Source of the DNA: Pneumocystis sp. 'macacae'
Lineage: Eukaryota > Ascomycota > Pneumocystomycetes > Pneumocystales > Pneumocystaceae
DNA: 64,000 nucleotides
Direction: 5' to 3'
Assembly: GCA_018127085.1 (NCBI GenBank)
Contig: CM030722.1
Span: 62,001 to 126,000 of the forward strand
Both the position numbers and the translations under genes were made by a program. This document shows positions 12,456 to 24,172 of the stretch, piece by piece. Each line of letters opens with the position of its first letter. The first letter of the stretch is position 1. The notes under the pieces are model-generated. The model was not told the origin of the DNA. It did no database searches and saw nothing but the letters and a program-made list of their open reading frames with translations.

Positions 12456-12793
12456 GCCTGGTCACGTGATCCGCACACGCGTTCCTGCCTGCGGCCTGGT
12501 ATGAGCATGTCATCCCGGCTGGGCTCAGGGCAGACTGCCTCAACAAGAGCGCCCCTGAGCTGAAGGCTGCTGTGCAGGCGGCTGCATATGCCAATCTGCA
12601 GACTCAGCCGCAGTGGCCAAGACCGCTCATGGCCCAGCACAGCCCCACCGACCGAAACACATGCACAACGCACTGCCAAACAGTCCGACAGCCAAAATAC
12701 ATCCAATGCTGGCGTCGATGGTGCCCCTCCGAGCACTCCCCAGCAACCGTTGCCCGGCAACGGTTGCTGCCCACACGGGTGTCCTCTACATAA
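12456..12793 (+). other. unexplained open stretch upstream of USP
   Basis: After a stop near 12469 one frame stays open to about 12793 and begins protein-like: FLPAAWYEHVIPAGLRADC, then SAPELKAAVQAAAYANLQTQ. I do not recognise a family. The second half degenerates into Cys/His/Arg-rich text and overlaps the palindrome at 12741. GC-rich DNA has few stops, so chance openness is likely. It could be a decayed exon or part of an unannotated gene. Confidence 0.25.
12741..12769. promoter_or_regulatory. perfect palindrome with RFX X-box-like core
   Basis: Two 14-nt arms (left arm CAGCAACCGTTGCC) flank a single central C with no mismatch. The core GTTGCC-C-GGCAAC matches the RFX-family X-box pattern (two GTTGCC half-sites facing each other, 0-3 nt apart). 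It sits 49 bp upstream of the USP start codon. RFX proteins (S. pombe Sak1, S. cerevisiae Crt1) bind such sites. The assignment to an RFX protein is inference. Confidence 0.6.
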
Positions 12794-12817
12794 ACTGCCG
12801 CTGAGCACGAGCACCGC

Positions 12818-13827
12818 ATGTCTGTCTGCGCGACACCAAACACCGCTGCAACACAGGGTGCACCGCTTCCCGCGCAAACAGCACAGGACGCCCCCTGCAG
12901 CCCCGACACCCCCGTCTTCGTCCAGCGGGTCTCCTTCGACACCTTCGACAACCGCGACGCACGCGACTTCAGCCTCGCCCTCCGCGTAACCCACCGCTCC
13001 TACTGCTACACCGGGCGCTCGCGGACCTTTCTCTGTGGAATCGACCACAACGAGTACTCTGAGTCTGCACTTGACTGGCTCATCGACGTCCTTGTCGAGG
13101 ATGGCGACGAGATCATTGCCCTGCGCGTCGTTGACCCCGGTATACCCCCACCCCCCCCTCCCCCTCCCCAACACTCATCCCGCAAGGGTCGCGGATGGCA
13201 GCCGGTCTGTCCATCCAGCAGAAGAGGTACCGCAAGGACGCCGACCGCGTCCTCCAGCGCATCCTCCGCAACAACAACGAGTCAAAGGCGGTATGTGCAT
13301 CGGCTGTGCGCCGCCTGCATGTTCTCCTCACTGCACTCACTACTCCCTCCCCTGCAACCTACCCCCAACCCCTAACCCCTCCCACTGCTCGCTGCCGACT
13401 CCTGCTGACCACCAGATCTCCGTCATGGTCGAGTTCGCCGTCGGAAAAGTCACGACCACTCTCCTCCACCGCGTATGCCCAGACTGTCTGTCCCGGCTCA
13501 CCTCCAGATCCAGGTCTACCAGCCCGACTCGGTTGTCATTGGCACCCGCGGCAGAGGACTCGGCATCCAGAGCCTGCTTCCCGGGTCGATCTCCAAGTAC
13601 TGCCTCGCAACATCGCCAGTCCCAGTGATTGTTGTCCGGCCCGGCCGCAAGCGCGCAGAGGCAAAGTCCAAGCGCCTGGCAAACCCCCTGCGCCACTCAT
13701 ATATGCAGATCCTCGAGAAGTCAAACAGCACCTCAGACCTCCGGACGCTCGACCCGCACCTGTCGAAGCCGCCTGCCAAGGGCTATCTGGGGATCTTTGC
13801 TACACACAAATACAAGCGTCTGTCTGT
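12818..13827 (+). CDS. universal stress protein (Usp) domain protein, 4+ exons, 3' end uncertain
   Basis: Exons 12818-13139, 13202-13290, 13416-13472 and from 13508 onward read in frame. The Usp fold is clear: RTFLCGIDHNEYSESALDWL, DGDEIIALRVV, then SIQQKRYRKDADRVLQRIL, ISVMVEFAVGKV, and the nucleotide-loop region PDSVVIGTRGRGLGIQSLLP-GSISKYCLATSPVPVIVVRP. The fungal Usp family is linked to stress and ATP binding; the partner is unknown. The frame stays open to about 14134, across the convergent uL13m gene. The stop is therefore unplaced, and the end given is only where uL13m begins. Codons are strongly GC-ending. Intron 2 is unusually long (125 nt) and carries a short CCCTAACCCC-like stretch. 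Confidence 0.85.
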
Positions 13828-14326
13828 CTATCCTGTGCCCACTGCAGCCCAGCGCCCGGAGAGTGCGTCCCAGCGGCGCGCAATGTTCCTGGTGTGTGGG
13901 TGCTGCGCACCCTCGACGCAGCGCAGCCGCGCGAGGCGCTGGTCGCGCAGCCTGTTCTTGGGCAGCATGCCCGCGACCGCATGGCGCACAACAGCGGCGC
14001 CGCCCTCGCGCTCCATCCAGTCACGCATAGTCCAGGTCTTGAGGCCGCCGGGCCGCCCAGAGTGGCGGGCATATATGCGCGCAAGCTTGCGGCTGTCTGC
14101 ACGCAGCAGCGCACAGTGGGTGACAACAACATAGTCGCCGACATCGGCTGCCATCAGCAGTGTCGAGGACAAGACACATACCTGCAGGGTCGTAGACCGG
14201 CTTGTGTTTGCCCATAAGGAGGCGGGCAGCAGCAGTCGCAAGGCGGCCGAGGGCACAGTCGTGTGCAGAGAGCTCGTGCCAGAGGCGGGCAAGGGCGGGG
14301 CGTGTTGGGCCGCGGAGCGAGGACAT
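13828..14326 (-). CDS. MRPL23: mitochondrial large-subunit ribosomal protein uL13m, 2 exons
   Basis: Exons 14326-14182 and 14147-13828 join across a 34-nt intron to about 154 residues. The L13 signature is complete: ARLWHELSAHDCALGRLATA, ARLLMGKHKPVYDP, ADVGDYVVVTHCALL, YARHSGRPGGLKTWTMRDW, VVRHAVAGMLPKNRLRDQRL and EGAQHPH. Length and lack of extensions match fungal Mrpl23 and bacterial L13, rather than cytosolic L13a. Its 3' end overlaps the open frame of the convergent USP gene. It diverges from the SUZ12-like gene across a 647-bp repeat-filled spacer. The composition is extremely GC-rich, with Ala and Arg replacing usual residues at variable positions. Confidence 0.92.
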
Positions 14327-14389
14327 GGGGGGGACACGCCGCGCAGCGCAGAGAAGCGCGGCGGCGCACACCCGGTGCAGAGCGCGTGT

Positions 14390-14970
14390 GCATCGCTGCG
14401 CTACACGCCATACAGCGCATACACCGCGCATGTACAGTGCATACACCGCATATACTATGTATATATGCACAGTGCACACACCGCATACATCCACACGCAT
14501 ACAGTGTGCATACAACACGCATACACTCCGCATACACTACGTATATATGCATACTCCGCATACAGTGTGCATATACTGTGCATATACTATGTATACTGTG
14601 CATACACCGGAGACGCGGCCATACACTGCCGCGGTGCACCAGTGCGCGTGCTGTGCACTGCACAGTGCATACGCCACGCATACACAGCGCATATACCGCG
14701 CATATACCGCGCATATAGTGTGCATTGCATTTCATACTGTGTACGCTGCAGAATGCACGGCGCGTGCACCGAATGCACATGTATTCGGGGCGTATGCACA
14801 GTGTATGCGCAATGTATGCGGAGTATATGCGTGCTGTATGCGTGGCGTATGCGCAATGCACGTATTGTATGCGCGGTGTATGCGCGGTGCACAGCGCTAT
14901 ATGTTGTGTGCTGCACGCATATGCTTCTGTGCGCATTATATGCGGTGTATGCGGTGTGCGCTGTCGATGC
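14390..14970. repeat. mirrored GCATACAC / GTATGCGG array in a divergent promoter
   Basis: About 580 bp is packed with 8-11-nt words. From 14395 to about 14725 the plus strand reads GCATACAC, GCATATAC, GCATATAT. From about 14790 to 14970 it reads the reverse complement, TGTATGCG, GTATGCGG. The orientation flips near 14725-14770. Reading outward, each flanking gene (uL13m leftward, SUZ12-like rightward) therefore sees the same sense motif TGTATGCG upstream of its start. Purine-pyrimidine alternation is nearly perfect over long stretches. No coding frame is credible. Either a repeated transcription factor site or a structure-forming tract is possible. Confidence 0.7.
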
Positions 14971-14973
14971 GCG

Positions 14974-16812
14974 ATGGACGACGACTCGCTCTTCTCGAGA
15001 CAGTTCACCGGTAACACGGCGCTCTACTTCTTCCTGCACGAGTACCGCCAGGTAGGTGAGCACAGTGCCCACACGCTGACCGCAGCGGCTCTATCTTGCA
15101 CGGAATCTCGAGTATCTCTACAGAAAAGACGCTGCACACGACGGACAGGCCGTGCAGCACAGGCGCTCCGTCGACTCGCTTGTCTTTGAAAAGGCAGCTG
15201 CAGACGACGGGGCGACATGGACAGTGTATATGAGCCACGTAAAAATACGTATGTTTGGACAGTCGTGGCAGAGCTGACCGGTCAGCGAGAGGCACAAAGA
15301 AGCGGGGATTTGCAGGGGCATTTTCGCTCAGTGCAAGGCTTTCTGTGTGGCGGACGGATGGACAGTGCGTCTACGAGAAGGATATTGGGGGATCGGGGAG
15401 GATTGACATGCTGGACAACCTGCAGCTCAAGATGGAGGAGCCGTTTAGGATCGCAAGGTCTATTTTCAGGAGAACAAAGGGGGGTATCCGGGTAAAACGG
15501 GTCTGCAGAGGACAGCTTGTCTTCAGGATGAGTGACAGGGTGCTTATGTCGGGGATTGGAGGGGCGGTAGAGGCACCAGAGGGCGTTTTCTGGGGACAGA
15601 GGATGGTGGGGGGCGTAGAGAAGGCGGAGAGGGGGGTGGAAAGAGATTTTTTCTATGTTACATTTGATATTCCGCCAGAGAAGACAACAAGGAACCTGCA
15701 TGTGCAGTATTTGAGCGGGGAGGGGGTGCACCGGGAGACAGAGTATGTACTGAACGTGTGTTTTCTTGGGGGGGTGCAGCGGGACAGGAAGCGGGAGGAG
15801 GGGCCGAGGATATCGCTGAGACCGAAGGCAGTGGTGAAGCATCAGGCGGGGAGTGGGGATGAGAAGGTCAGGGTCTCGTATGTGTTCAAGGCAGAGGAGA
15901 ATAACGAGGTGGTGGTGAGGGTTTCGACGCGGGAGGACCTGCAGTGCCCGTGGTGCCGGGGGAGGGACTTCCAGACGAGGCAGAGGCTTCATTTCCACTT
16001 TCTGATGAACCACGAGCTTTTTTCGTTCAAGCTTGAGGCCGGGCGGTCGAATTTTCTGCAGTTTGAGATAAAGCTGGCGAACGAGTATCCATTTAGACGG
16101 ATCAGTGAGCAGAAGGTGGATTTCCGGGTTTTCCAGTGGATCAGACACGTGAGGTTCAAGCATGACATAGAAAATATTTTATCGGACAATGGAAAGTCGG
16201 TTCTATTTCATAATATAATGCTTGGGATGGATGTTGAGCAGAACGAGTCAGTGTCGGTGAACATAAGGCCCAAAAGAAACACACAGGTGCGCTGGCCTTC
16301 TAAGAACAGGATTAGACGGAAGTTTGTGGCGCCTAATTTGAATAATCTTTACAAATCTGGGTCGAAAAGGAAGATTATTCCGGGAGAAGTGCTTTCAGAG
16401 TCTGAGGATGATGTTGACGAATCATGGCTGATCCAGAAGCATGAGGATGTATATGTTCTATCGCACATTCTACCACAGTCTAATTTGTTTAGATATTGGA
16501 TGATTTTATGGATATAACGGTGTCGGAAAAAGCTTTTATGAAGCTTTGGGATAGATTTATAATCAATGACAGGTACATAGATTGCTGTAGAGTCTTTTCT
16601 GACCGTATAGACCTATTGGACGTTGTCATCTTTCTGATTCAGTAATGAGATTTGTATATTCTCATAAAAATATTCTTCAAACAGAAAACTTAATTAATGA
16701 GTTCTGGAAACATCTTCTTAACCTTGTTCAATATAAATTTATTGATCTTATAACTCTGCGGGAATCCATGGAAGTAGTTAGGAATATTCATAATGAGGCA
16801 GGGGCAAATTGA
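14974..16812 (+). CDS. SUZ12-like Polycomb (PRC2) protein with VEFS box, 5 exons
   Basis: Exons 14974-15051, 15086-15248, 15286-16448, 16493-16604 and 16643-16812 join in frame to about 561 residues. The N-terminus YFFLHEYRQRLYLARNLEYL resembles the Suz12 start region. A C2H2 finger follows in the usual place (CPWCRGRDFQTRQRLHFHFL, then MNHELFSF). The C-terminal VEFS box is recognisable: DESWLIQKHED, ILDDFMDITVSEKAFMKLWD, RFIINDRYIDCCRVFSD and NEFWKHLLNLVQYKFIDLIT. Suz12 is the core scaffold of PRC2, needed for H3K27 methylation with E(z), Eed and p55. GC falls from about 65% to below 40% along the gene, while the reading frame and domain order stay intact. Introns are 34, 37, 44 and 38 nt. 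Confidence 0.85.
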
Positions 16813-16946
16813 TAATTGCGATTTTTAAATTATTTCAGATATTTCAAGTCATTTTTGGCATTTAAATATTTTGTTACATAAAATCTAAAAACAATAAAAT
16901 TAAGTAATTAAACTTTTTCAATATATAAGACATCTTGATACTAATT

Positions 16947-18126
16947 TTAATCCTTAAATAAAATATTATTGCTTAAAGGGTCTACTGGTAATACGTTTTC
17001 CTTTCTTTTTATGGACTTCTCTGCCTCTGCAATCTGACGATTATGATATTTATTTGATTTTTCTCTTTTTATAAATGAACGCATTTTTGAAGGGGTACTA
17101 AGGGAGATAAAAAAGCTAAATAATAATTTGGGAACACCCTACATAAACTCTCTGTTTTCATAAATAACGGGCCCTCCAAATGAGCCTTCCAAAACACAAA
17201 TAAGAGTCAAGACAAATCGAGGCCCAATCTCAACAAGTGATATGTCCGCGTTTGAGCATAAGGATTCTTTCTTTCCAGGTGTCTTTTCAACAATCTACAA
17301 AATTAATATGAAATCAATATAAATAATACGTACTTGATAATTTCTAAACCATATCTTATGATCAGCATAAGAAAAAGTTAAAATATGGTCAACAAATGGT
17401 TTGCTTTTTCGCGAGCCCTTTGGAACTCCCATAATCTGAATTAGAATCAGTCAATATTTTTAAATATAAAACATACCTGAGAAAATAATTCCTTCACAAG
17501 TCGCATATGTGGTTCCATATCAAAACCAGCATCAAAAGAAAGAATAGGACGTGAGCCTTTCAAGCAGTTCCCAGTAAGATGAAGATCATCCATTGTGTGA
17601 GCTTTTCCATTAAATGAATAACTTGTTTTTAAAATAACGAATATACCATTTTGCACATGAAATTTAACTGTGGGCCCATTAGGTGCTTTTGCCATCCAAA
17701 TATATAGATCCTGGTGTTTTCGTGCCTCAAAAAACATAATATTGTTGCAGTTGTAAAGCTCAGCTATTTCGTTCAAATGATAAAGTTTTGATTTCATGTC
17801 AAATTTTGTATCTTTTTTCGAATGAGGTAGCATATCTACAAGATCTTTCATAAGATGACGTTGTCTATCATATTGTTAAATATTTTCATAGCAAAAAACA
17901 TTTTTTACCTAAAAGTAATCCCTCGAGACGATAAAACAAGAACTTTTTGCAGAATTTTTTTAAATCCTGAAGAATTGTCTACTTCTTTAGAAGCATCACC
18001 ATTCTCTGAATCAGAATAGAAGTTTGATATATATTTAGAATTTGACTTAGTCTGTTTTTCTGCCTTTTTCCCTATATAAGATTTATAAACTGTCGACATG
18101 TCAGTTTCGACGATAAACACCGTCAA
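16947..18126 (-). CDS. BRX1: BRX1 ribosome biogenesis protein, Brix domain, 5 exons
   Basis: Exons 18126-17909, 17864-17477, 17435-17334, 17294-17143 and 17097-16947 give about 336 residues (327 if the second ATG at 18099 is used). The Brix domain starts VLVLSSRGITFRQRHLMKDL and continues DMLPHSKKDTKFD, LYNCNNIMFFEARKHQDLYI, NGPTVKFHVQN, LTGNCLKGSRPILSFDAGFD and PKGSRKSKPFVDHILTFSYA. The tail RKENVLPVDPLSNNILFKD matches the conserved Brx1 C-terminus and fixes the last intron. Brx1 acts in the nucleolus in 60S assembly. It lies 37 bp downstream of the RAD57-like gene on the same strand, so the later ATG may be the real start. Confidence 0.95.
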
Positions 18127-18162
18127 AATCTAAGAGTATTTATAAAATATATAAATGCAAAA

Positions 18163-19315
18163 TTATTGCATAACAGTTTGGATCGAAAATAGACCCTCAT
18201 ATCTAATATCAATATCAATTTGCGCAGGCGCACAAAATGGTGAAAAAACAATTCTCAGTGCACGGGAAGGAGACATATGTGAAATCTCATAAAGTGTAGA
18301 ACGCAACAATAAAATCCGAGAATGAATATTATTCGACCATACGAAGCCAAGAGATGGCACTTTGCATGGATATTCTCCATGATTCCATCCCTGAAACCAC
18401 GCACCTTGATAATTAAGGTCCAAAAGTGTTTCTGTATCATATGTTATCTTATCAGAAACTTGATTAATAACAATAATAGCACAATGATGCTTGCTTGCAA
18501 GTGACCTCAAGTGCGTCCCTAATCGTACTAAATCTCTACTTCGATTCACAAGATTAACTAGACCAGATTTTGCTGTATTACTTGTTTTTGTCTGATTGTA
18601 TGCCTTTGAAATGTCATATTCAGCACGGTAATGAGAAGTTATATTATCTAAGACAACAAGTCCAGCATTGTATCGCTCTAACGCTACTGGTAGCTGGAAA
18701 TGAATAATATGATCTTGCTCTTCAAGATCAACACATGTTACACAATATACCCGATCCCCTACACCATCCAAACATATATCAACATTTGGATACTCTTTTT
18801 TAAGCCGTTTCGTTAACCCTTTAGCTATTTCAAAGAGTCGTTTTGTAGAAAGTCCAGTTTCTGTAGAAATATATATCGCTCCTTTTTCAAGCCCACCAAG
18901 CATTCGCGGTAGTTGGACCGTCAAACAGAGTTGCAGACAAAATTGTGATTTTCCAGTCCCACTATAGCTTTATCATCTACATATATTCCTTTTCTGTATA
19001 GTTCTACCTTTCTCCTGCAATTTCTATAACATGACCTAACGGTATACCTCCAGAAAGAAAACGATCAATCTCTCGATCTCCTGTAGTCAAAAAAAACTTC
19101 TCTTCTTCCAAAAAAACACTCTGGATTTTCGGAATACAGTCTTCTACAACTCTACACACCAATTCTTCTGCCTCCATCACAGTCATCGATGTTTTTCTTG
19201 AAATTTCAATTGGATCCAGCGTCAAAAGGTCCAGTGTAGAAATATTTGCTAATTTCTCGTCAGATATATGTTTCTAAGTACCAATTGACGCTCCCAAACC
19301 CCGATCAAACACCAT
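18163..19315 (-). CDS. RAD57: Rad51 paralogue, Rad57/XRCC3 type, 3 exons
   Basis: Exons 19315-19282, 19248-19008 and 18961-18163 give about 357 residues. Features in order: an N-terminal helical part (SRKTSMTVMEAEELVCRVVE), FFLTTGDREIDRFLSGGIPL, the Walker A loop GESGTGKSQFCLQLCLTVQL rebuilt across intron 2, GAIYISTETGLSTKRLFEI, and a Walker B-like LVVLDNI followed by LRSLASKHHCAIIVINQVSD. Rad57 with Rad55 helps load Rad51 in homologous recombination. Choosing the acceptor after CTATAG restores the 8-residue P-loop exactly, so it is preferred. Rad57 versus XRCC3 is hard to separate from sequence alone; in fungi Rad57 is the usual member. It is divergent from RVB2. Confidence 0.85.
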
Positions 19316-19564
19316 TTGCATTTCATTTCCACAAAACATATTTGGGCATGTTTGCCATAAATCCATCACGTATTTCAAAGCAGAAAAAAATAAAGAAAAC
19401 AATCTAATGTTTTTCTATGTGTTTGTTTTCTTTCTTCTTCATTATACCCCTTCTTTTTCTCTCTTTGTACGCTTCATTAATTTCTCCCTTTTTTGACGTT
19501 ATTTTCTCAATTTCAACCGTTCTTTTAAATCATCTTTTAACCTCTAAAAACATAAAATATTTAA

Positions 19565-21094
<1,530 letters not shown>

Positions 21095-21269
21095 ATCCCA
21101 CAAACATAAAACATGTATAATGCACTATCAAAAACATTCATATTATGGTTTTGGTGTATTATTTTTATTAAGTTTCCCATTAAAATTTAAGTATTTCCAA
21201 AAAACTGTTAATTTTTTACTCTTTGAACAAAAAAATTGTTGTATTTAATTATAAAACCCCCCAAACACA

Positions 21270-22539
21270 TTACACCATAGATGAGAATCCAAAATATTCC
21301 AAAGCCCGAAAGACTTGATCACCTTGTTTTCGTATTTCAATTTTTTGCTCGGTAAAAAACCCTTGCTTATACCAATCCCCAATTTGATGTCTTTCGTAGG
21401 GTCCATACACTTGATCTTTCCCTTCCCATCTGTATTCATATTTTGGATCCTCTTCTTTTTTCCCCAAATTTTTCCAAACATTACCCGTTTCTTTTTGATA
21501 CTCACGTGCGATCATTTCACGCGTCATATCATATATTTCACTATGTCCACGTTGCATTAACTTATCCGCTAGTTCAGTAATCTGTTCAATCTCCCTGTGC
21601 TTTTTCTCCATTTCTTTGCATTTCTTAGTATCTATTTGTTCCTGTAGATTTTTTTTATTTTTATTTGTCCATCGTTTTTTTTGCATCAACCCCCCACCTA
21701 GCCGTTGTAATGCTTCTAAGACACTTTCCCCTGTCTCAAGAAGTCCTAGCAGCTTTCCATACATGTTTTCTAGAGTCAATTCTTCCTCTGCATTCTGTTG
21801 CTGTCGCTCCCACTCTTTTTTCTCCATTGCCTCTCGCGCCTTAATAATATCTGATCGTTTGATTCCTTCAAGCCATATATCATGCTTAGAATTTAAGTCT
21901 GGTGCATTTCTTATATAATTTCCATGTTCATCAAAACGCCCCTCTTCAAAATCCGTCTTCATGTTAAATGCTTCAATTTTTGGCGGATTTTTCTTACGTC
22001 CACTTGCACCTAGTTCTGGATCAAAGTCATTATCATCTTCATCATCTTCATCGAGAATATCCACAAACTCCTGCGTGGATGTAAAGTCCTGTCCTTCAAT
22101 TTCATGTAATTCTATGAATCTTGGCGTTTTTTTCAGTATATTTTCCGAATATATGCGTGCACTTTCTCCGTTTTTTTTTCCATTTTCTGTGTATATGTCT
22201 CTATTTTCCGAGTGTATATGTGTATTTTCTTCAAACATATCTATATCCCCATTATCCGCTTCATTAGCACTTGATTCTCTCTTTGAAACTCTATGAAATC
22301 CCTCATTTGATGAATCTGATTCATACCCTGTGTATAAATTAATATAAACCCTTATTTTATTACTCAAAAAGAGAAAAATACATACCTTCTGTACAAACTT
22401 TTCGTTTATCTTGTTTCCGTACATTTAAATCTGCTTCAAGTAAAGAATCCTCGTCATCCTGTACAGACGATTTTTGTTTTTTATTATTTGGCAGTCTGTA
22501 TGAAAAATCAGGCGCTACTTGGTTTCTTAAATGGCCCAT
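21270..22539 (-). CDS. LIN1: Lin1/CD2BP2-like U5 snRNP GYF-domain protein, 2 exons
   Basis: Exons 22539-22386 and 22327-21270 join across a 58-nt intron to about 403 residues. The C-terminal GYF domain reads YEYRWEGKDQVYGPYERHQI, GDWYKQGFF and ends EYFGFSSMV. Upstream are the family hallmarks GYESDSSNEGF, a long acidic tract (DILDEDDEDDNDFDPELGAS), IEAFNMKTDFEEGRFDEHGN and the Glu/Gln/Arg-rich helical middle. CD2BP2/Lin1 binds Prp6 and Dib1 in the U5/tri-snRNP. The N-terminus has a basic NKKQKS patch. An odd Ser/Glu/Asn repetition at residues about 75-105 (HSENRDIYTENGKKNGES) is probably disordered. Confidence 0.88.
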
Positions 22540-22795
22540 TGCAACTCTGATCGATAGGAGAAAGTATTAAAGAAATGTAAAGATTAAATGCAAAAAAATA
22601 TAGGAAACAGTGAGAAAAAAAAGAAAAACATGAAAACTAAGACGTACGAAAGATATATATAAAGGAAAAAAAGGAGATAGCATAGCTTGGTAAAAGTGGT
22701 AATATGTCCATAAACCATTGGTAAAATAAAAAGAATAATAAAAAACAAATTGTGAAACAAAATATGCAAAGTCCCCCAAATACAATGAAGCACAT

Positions 22796-23719
<924 letters not shown>

Positions 23720-24172
23720 TTTCCTTTAGAATACTCCTTTTTCCCTTTGTTTTTGTATTTTTTGATTTTTAAATGTCAACTTTGCCGTGATTTTTCTAAG
23801 CGCACGGTTAAGTTCTATAGCAACAGTAGTAGTAATTTATTCTTCTACCTTAAAAGTACAAAAAGTTACAGGAAAAAAATCAATTTTCTGCACAATCTAT
23901 AAAATATAGATATCAGACACTGTTTATCTTCTCTATTTATCTCCCTAATATATGCCCACTACAATGTTCATGTAACATGACATAAAAATATATAATTACT
24001 ATGCAAAAAGAAATAAATTCCTTATATATATATAAAAACATCAATAAGAGGACAGACTCAGCAGAAAAGTATATTTTCTTATCTCATCTCTAGTGTGTCA
24101 TGTCTAACGCGATCGAAAACATAAGACAACATCGAAGAGGGGTACAGGATAATAATTTTGTTATGTGTTTTT
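23720..24172. other. divergent spacer YPT1 / APC15
   Basis: About 450 bp between two divergent starts, with a TATATATATA tract at about 24025-24035. A short open frame at 24101 (MSNAIENIRQHRRGVQD) runs into the APC15 start in another frame and is not supported as coding. Confidence 0.5.

Larger units (their letters stand above)
9800..16350. other. GC-rich island with graded edges
   Basis: By hand count, 60-nt lines reach about 72% GC (14221-14280) and 77% GC (13921-13980), against about 5% in spacer line 41041-41100. GC rises from about 9 kb, peaks at 12.4-16.0 kb and falls within the 3' half of the SUZ12-like gene (line 16201-16260 about 38%). The genes inside are intact, intron-bearing eukaryotic genes with strongly C/G-ending codons and Ala/Arg/Gly/Pro-rich proteins. 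Their introns include some of the shortest in the window (34-38 nt). Local GC-biased conversion or another regional bias is an inference. Confidence 0.8.

Noticed and set aside
12293..13174. 293-codon minus-strand open frame
   Set aside because: Antisense to the first USP exon and its promoter. Composition is low in information (Val/Gly/Cys/Arg noise) with no domain. Open only because GC-rich DNA has few stops.
13195..14217. 340-codon plus-strand frame
   Set aside because: Shares only the second USP exon, then runs in the wrong frame through intron 2 and beyond.
14154..15055. several 150-290-codon frames on both strands in the repeat array
   Set aside because: Translations are Tyr/Ala/His/Thr or Cys/Met/Val/Tyr repeats produced by the GCATAC words. 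Open frames on both strands at once point to repeat composition, not genes.
15282..16163. 293-codon minus-strand open frame
   Set aside because: Exact antisense shadow of the SUZ12-like exon 3; Pro/Leu/His-rich as expected from complementing its codons.
9800..16350. contaminant or chimeric contig explanation for the GC-rich segment
   Set aside because: The SUZ12-like gene crosses the right edge in one frame with its C-terminal VEFS box in low-GC DNA, and GC changes gradually on both sides. Long reads would still be the decisive test.
18961..18967. one-residue insertion in the RAD57 P-loop
   Set aside because: It appears only if the first AG acceptor is used. Using the AG six bases later gives a normal GESGTGKS loop and a 46-nt intron.
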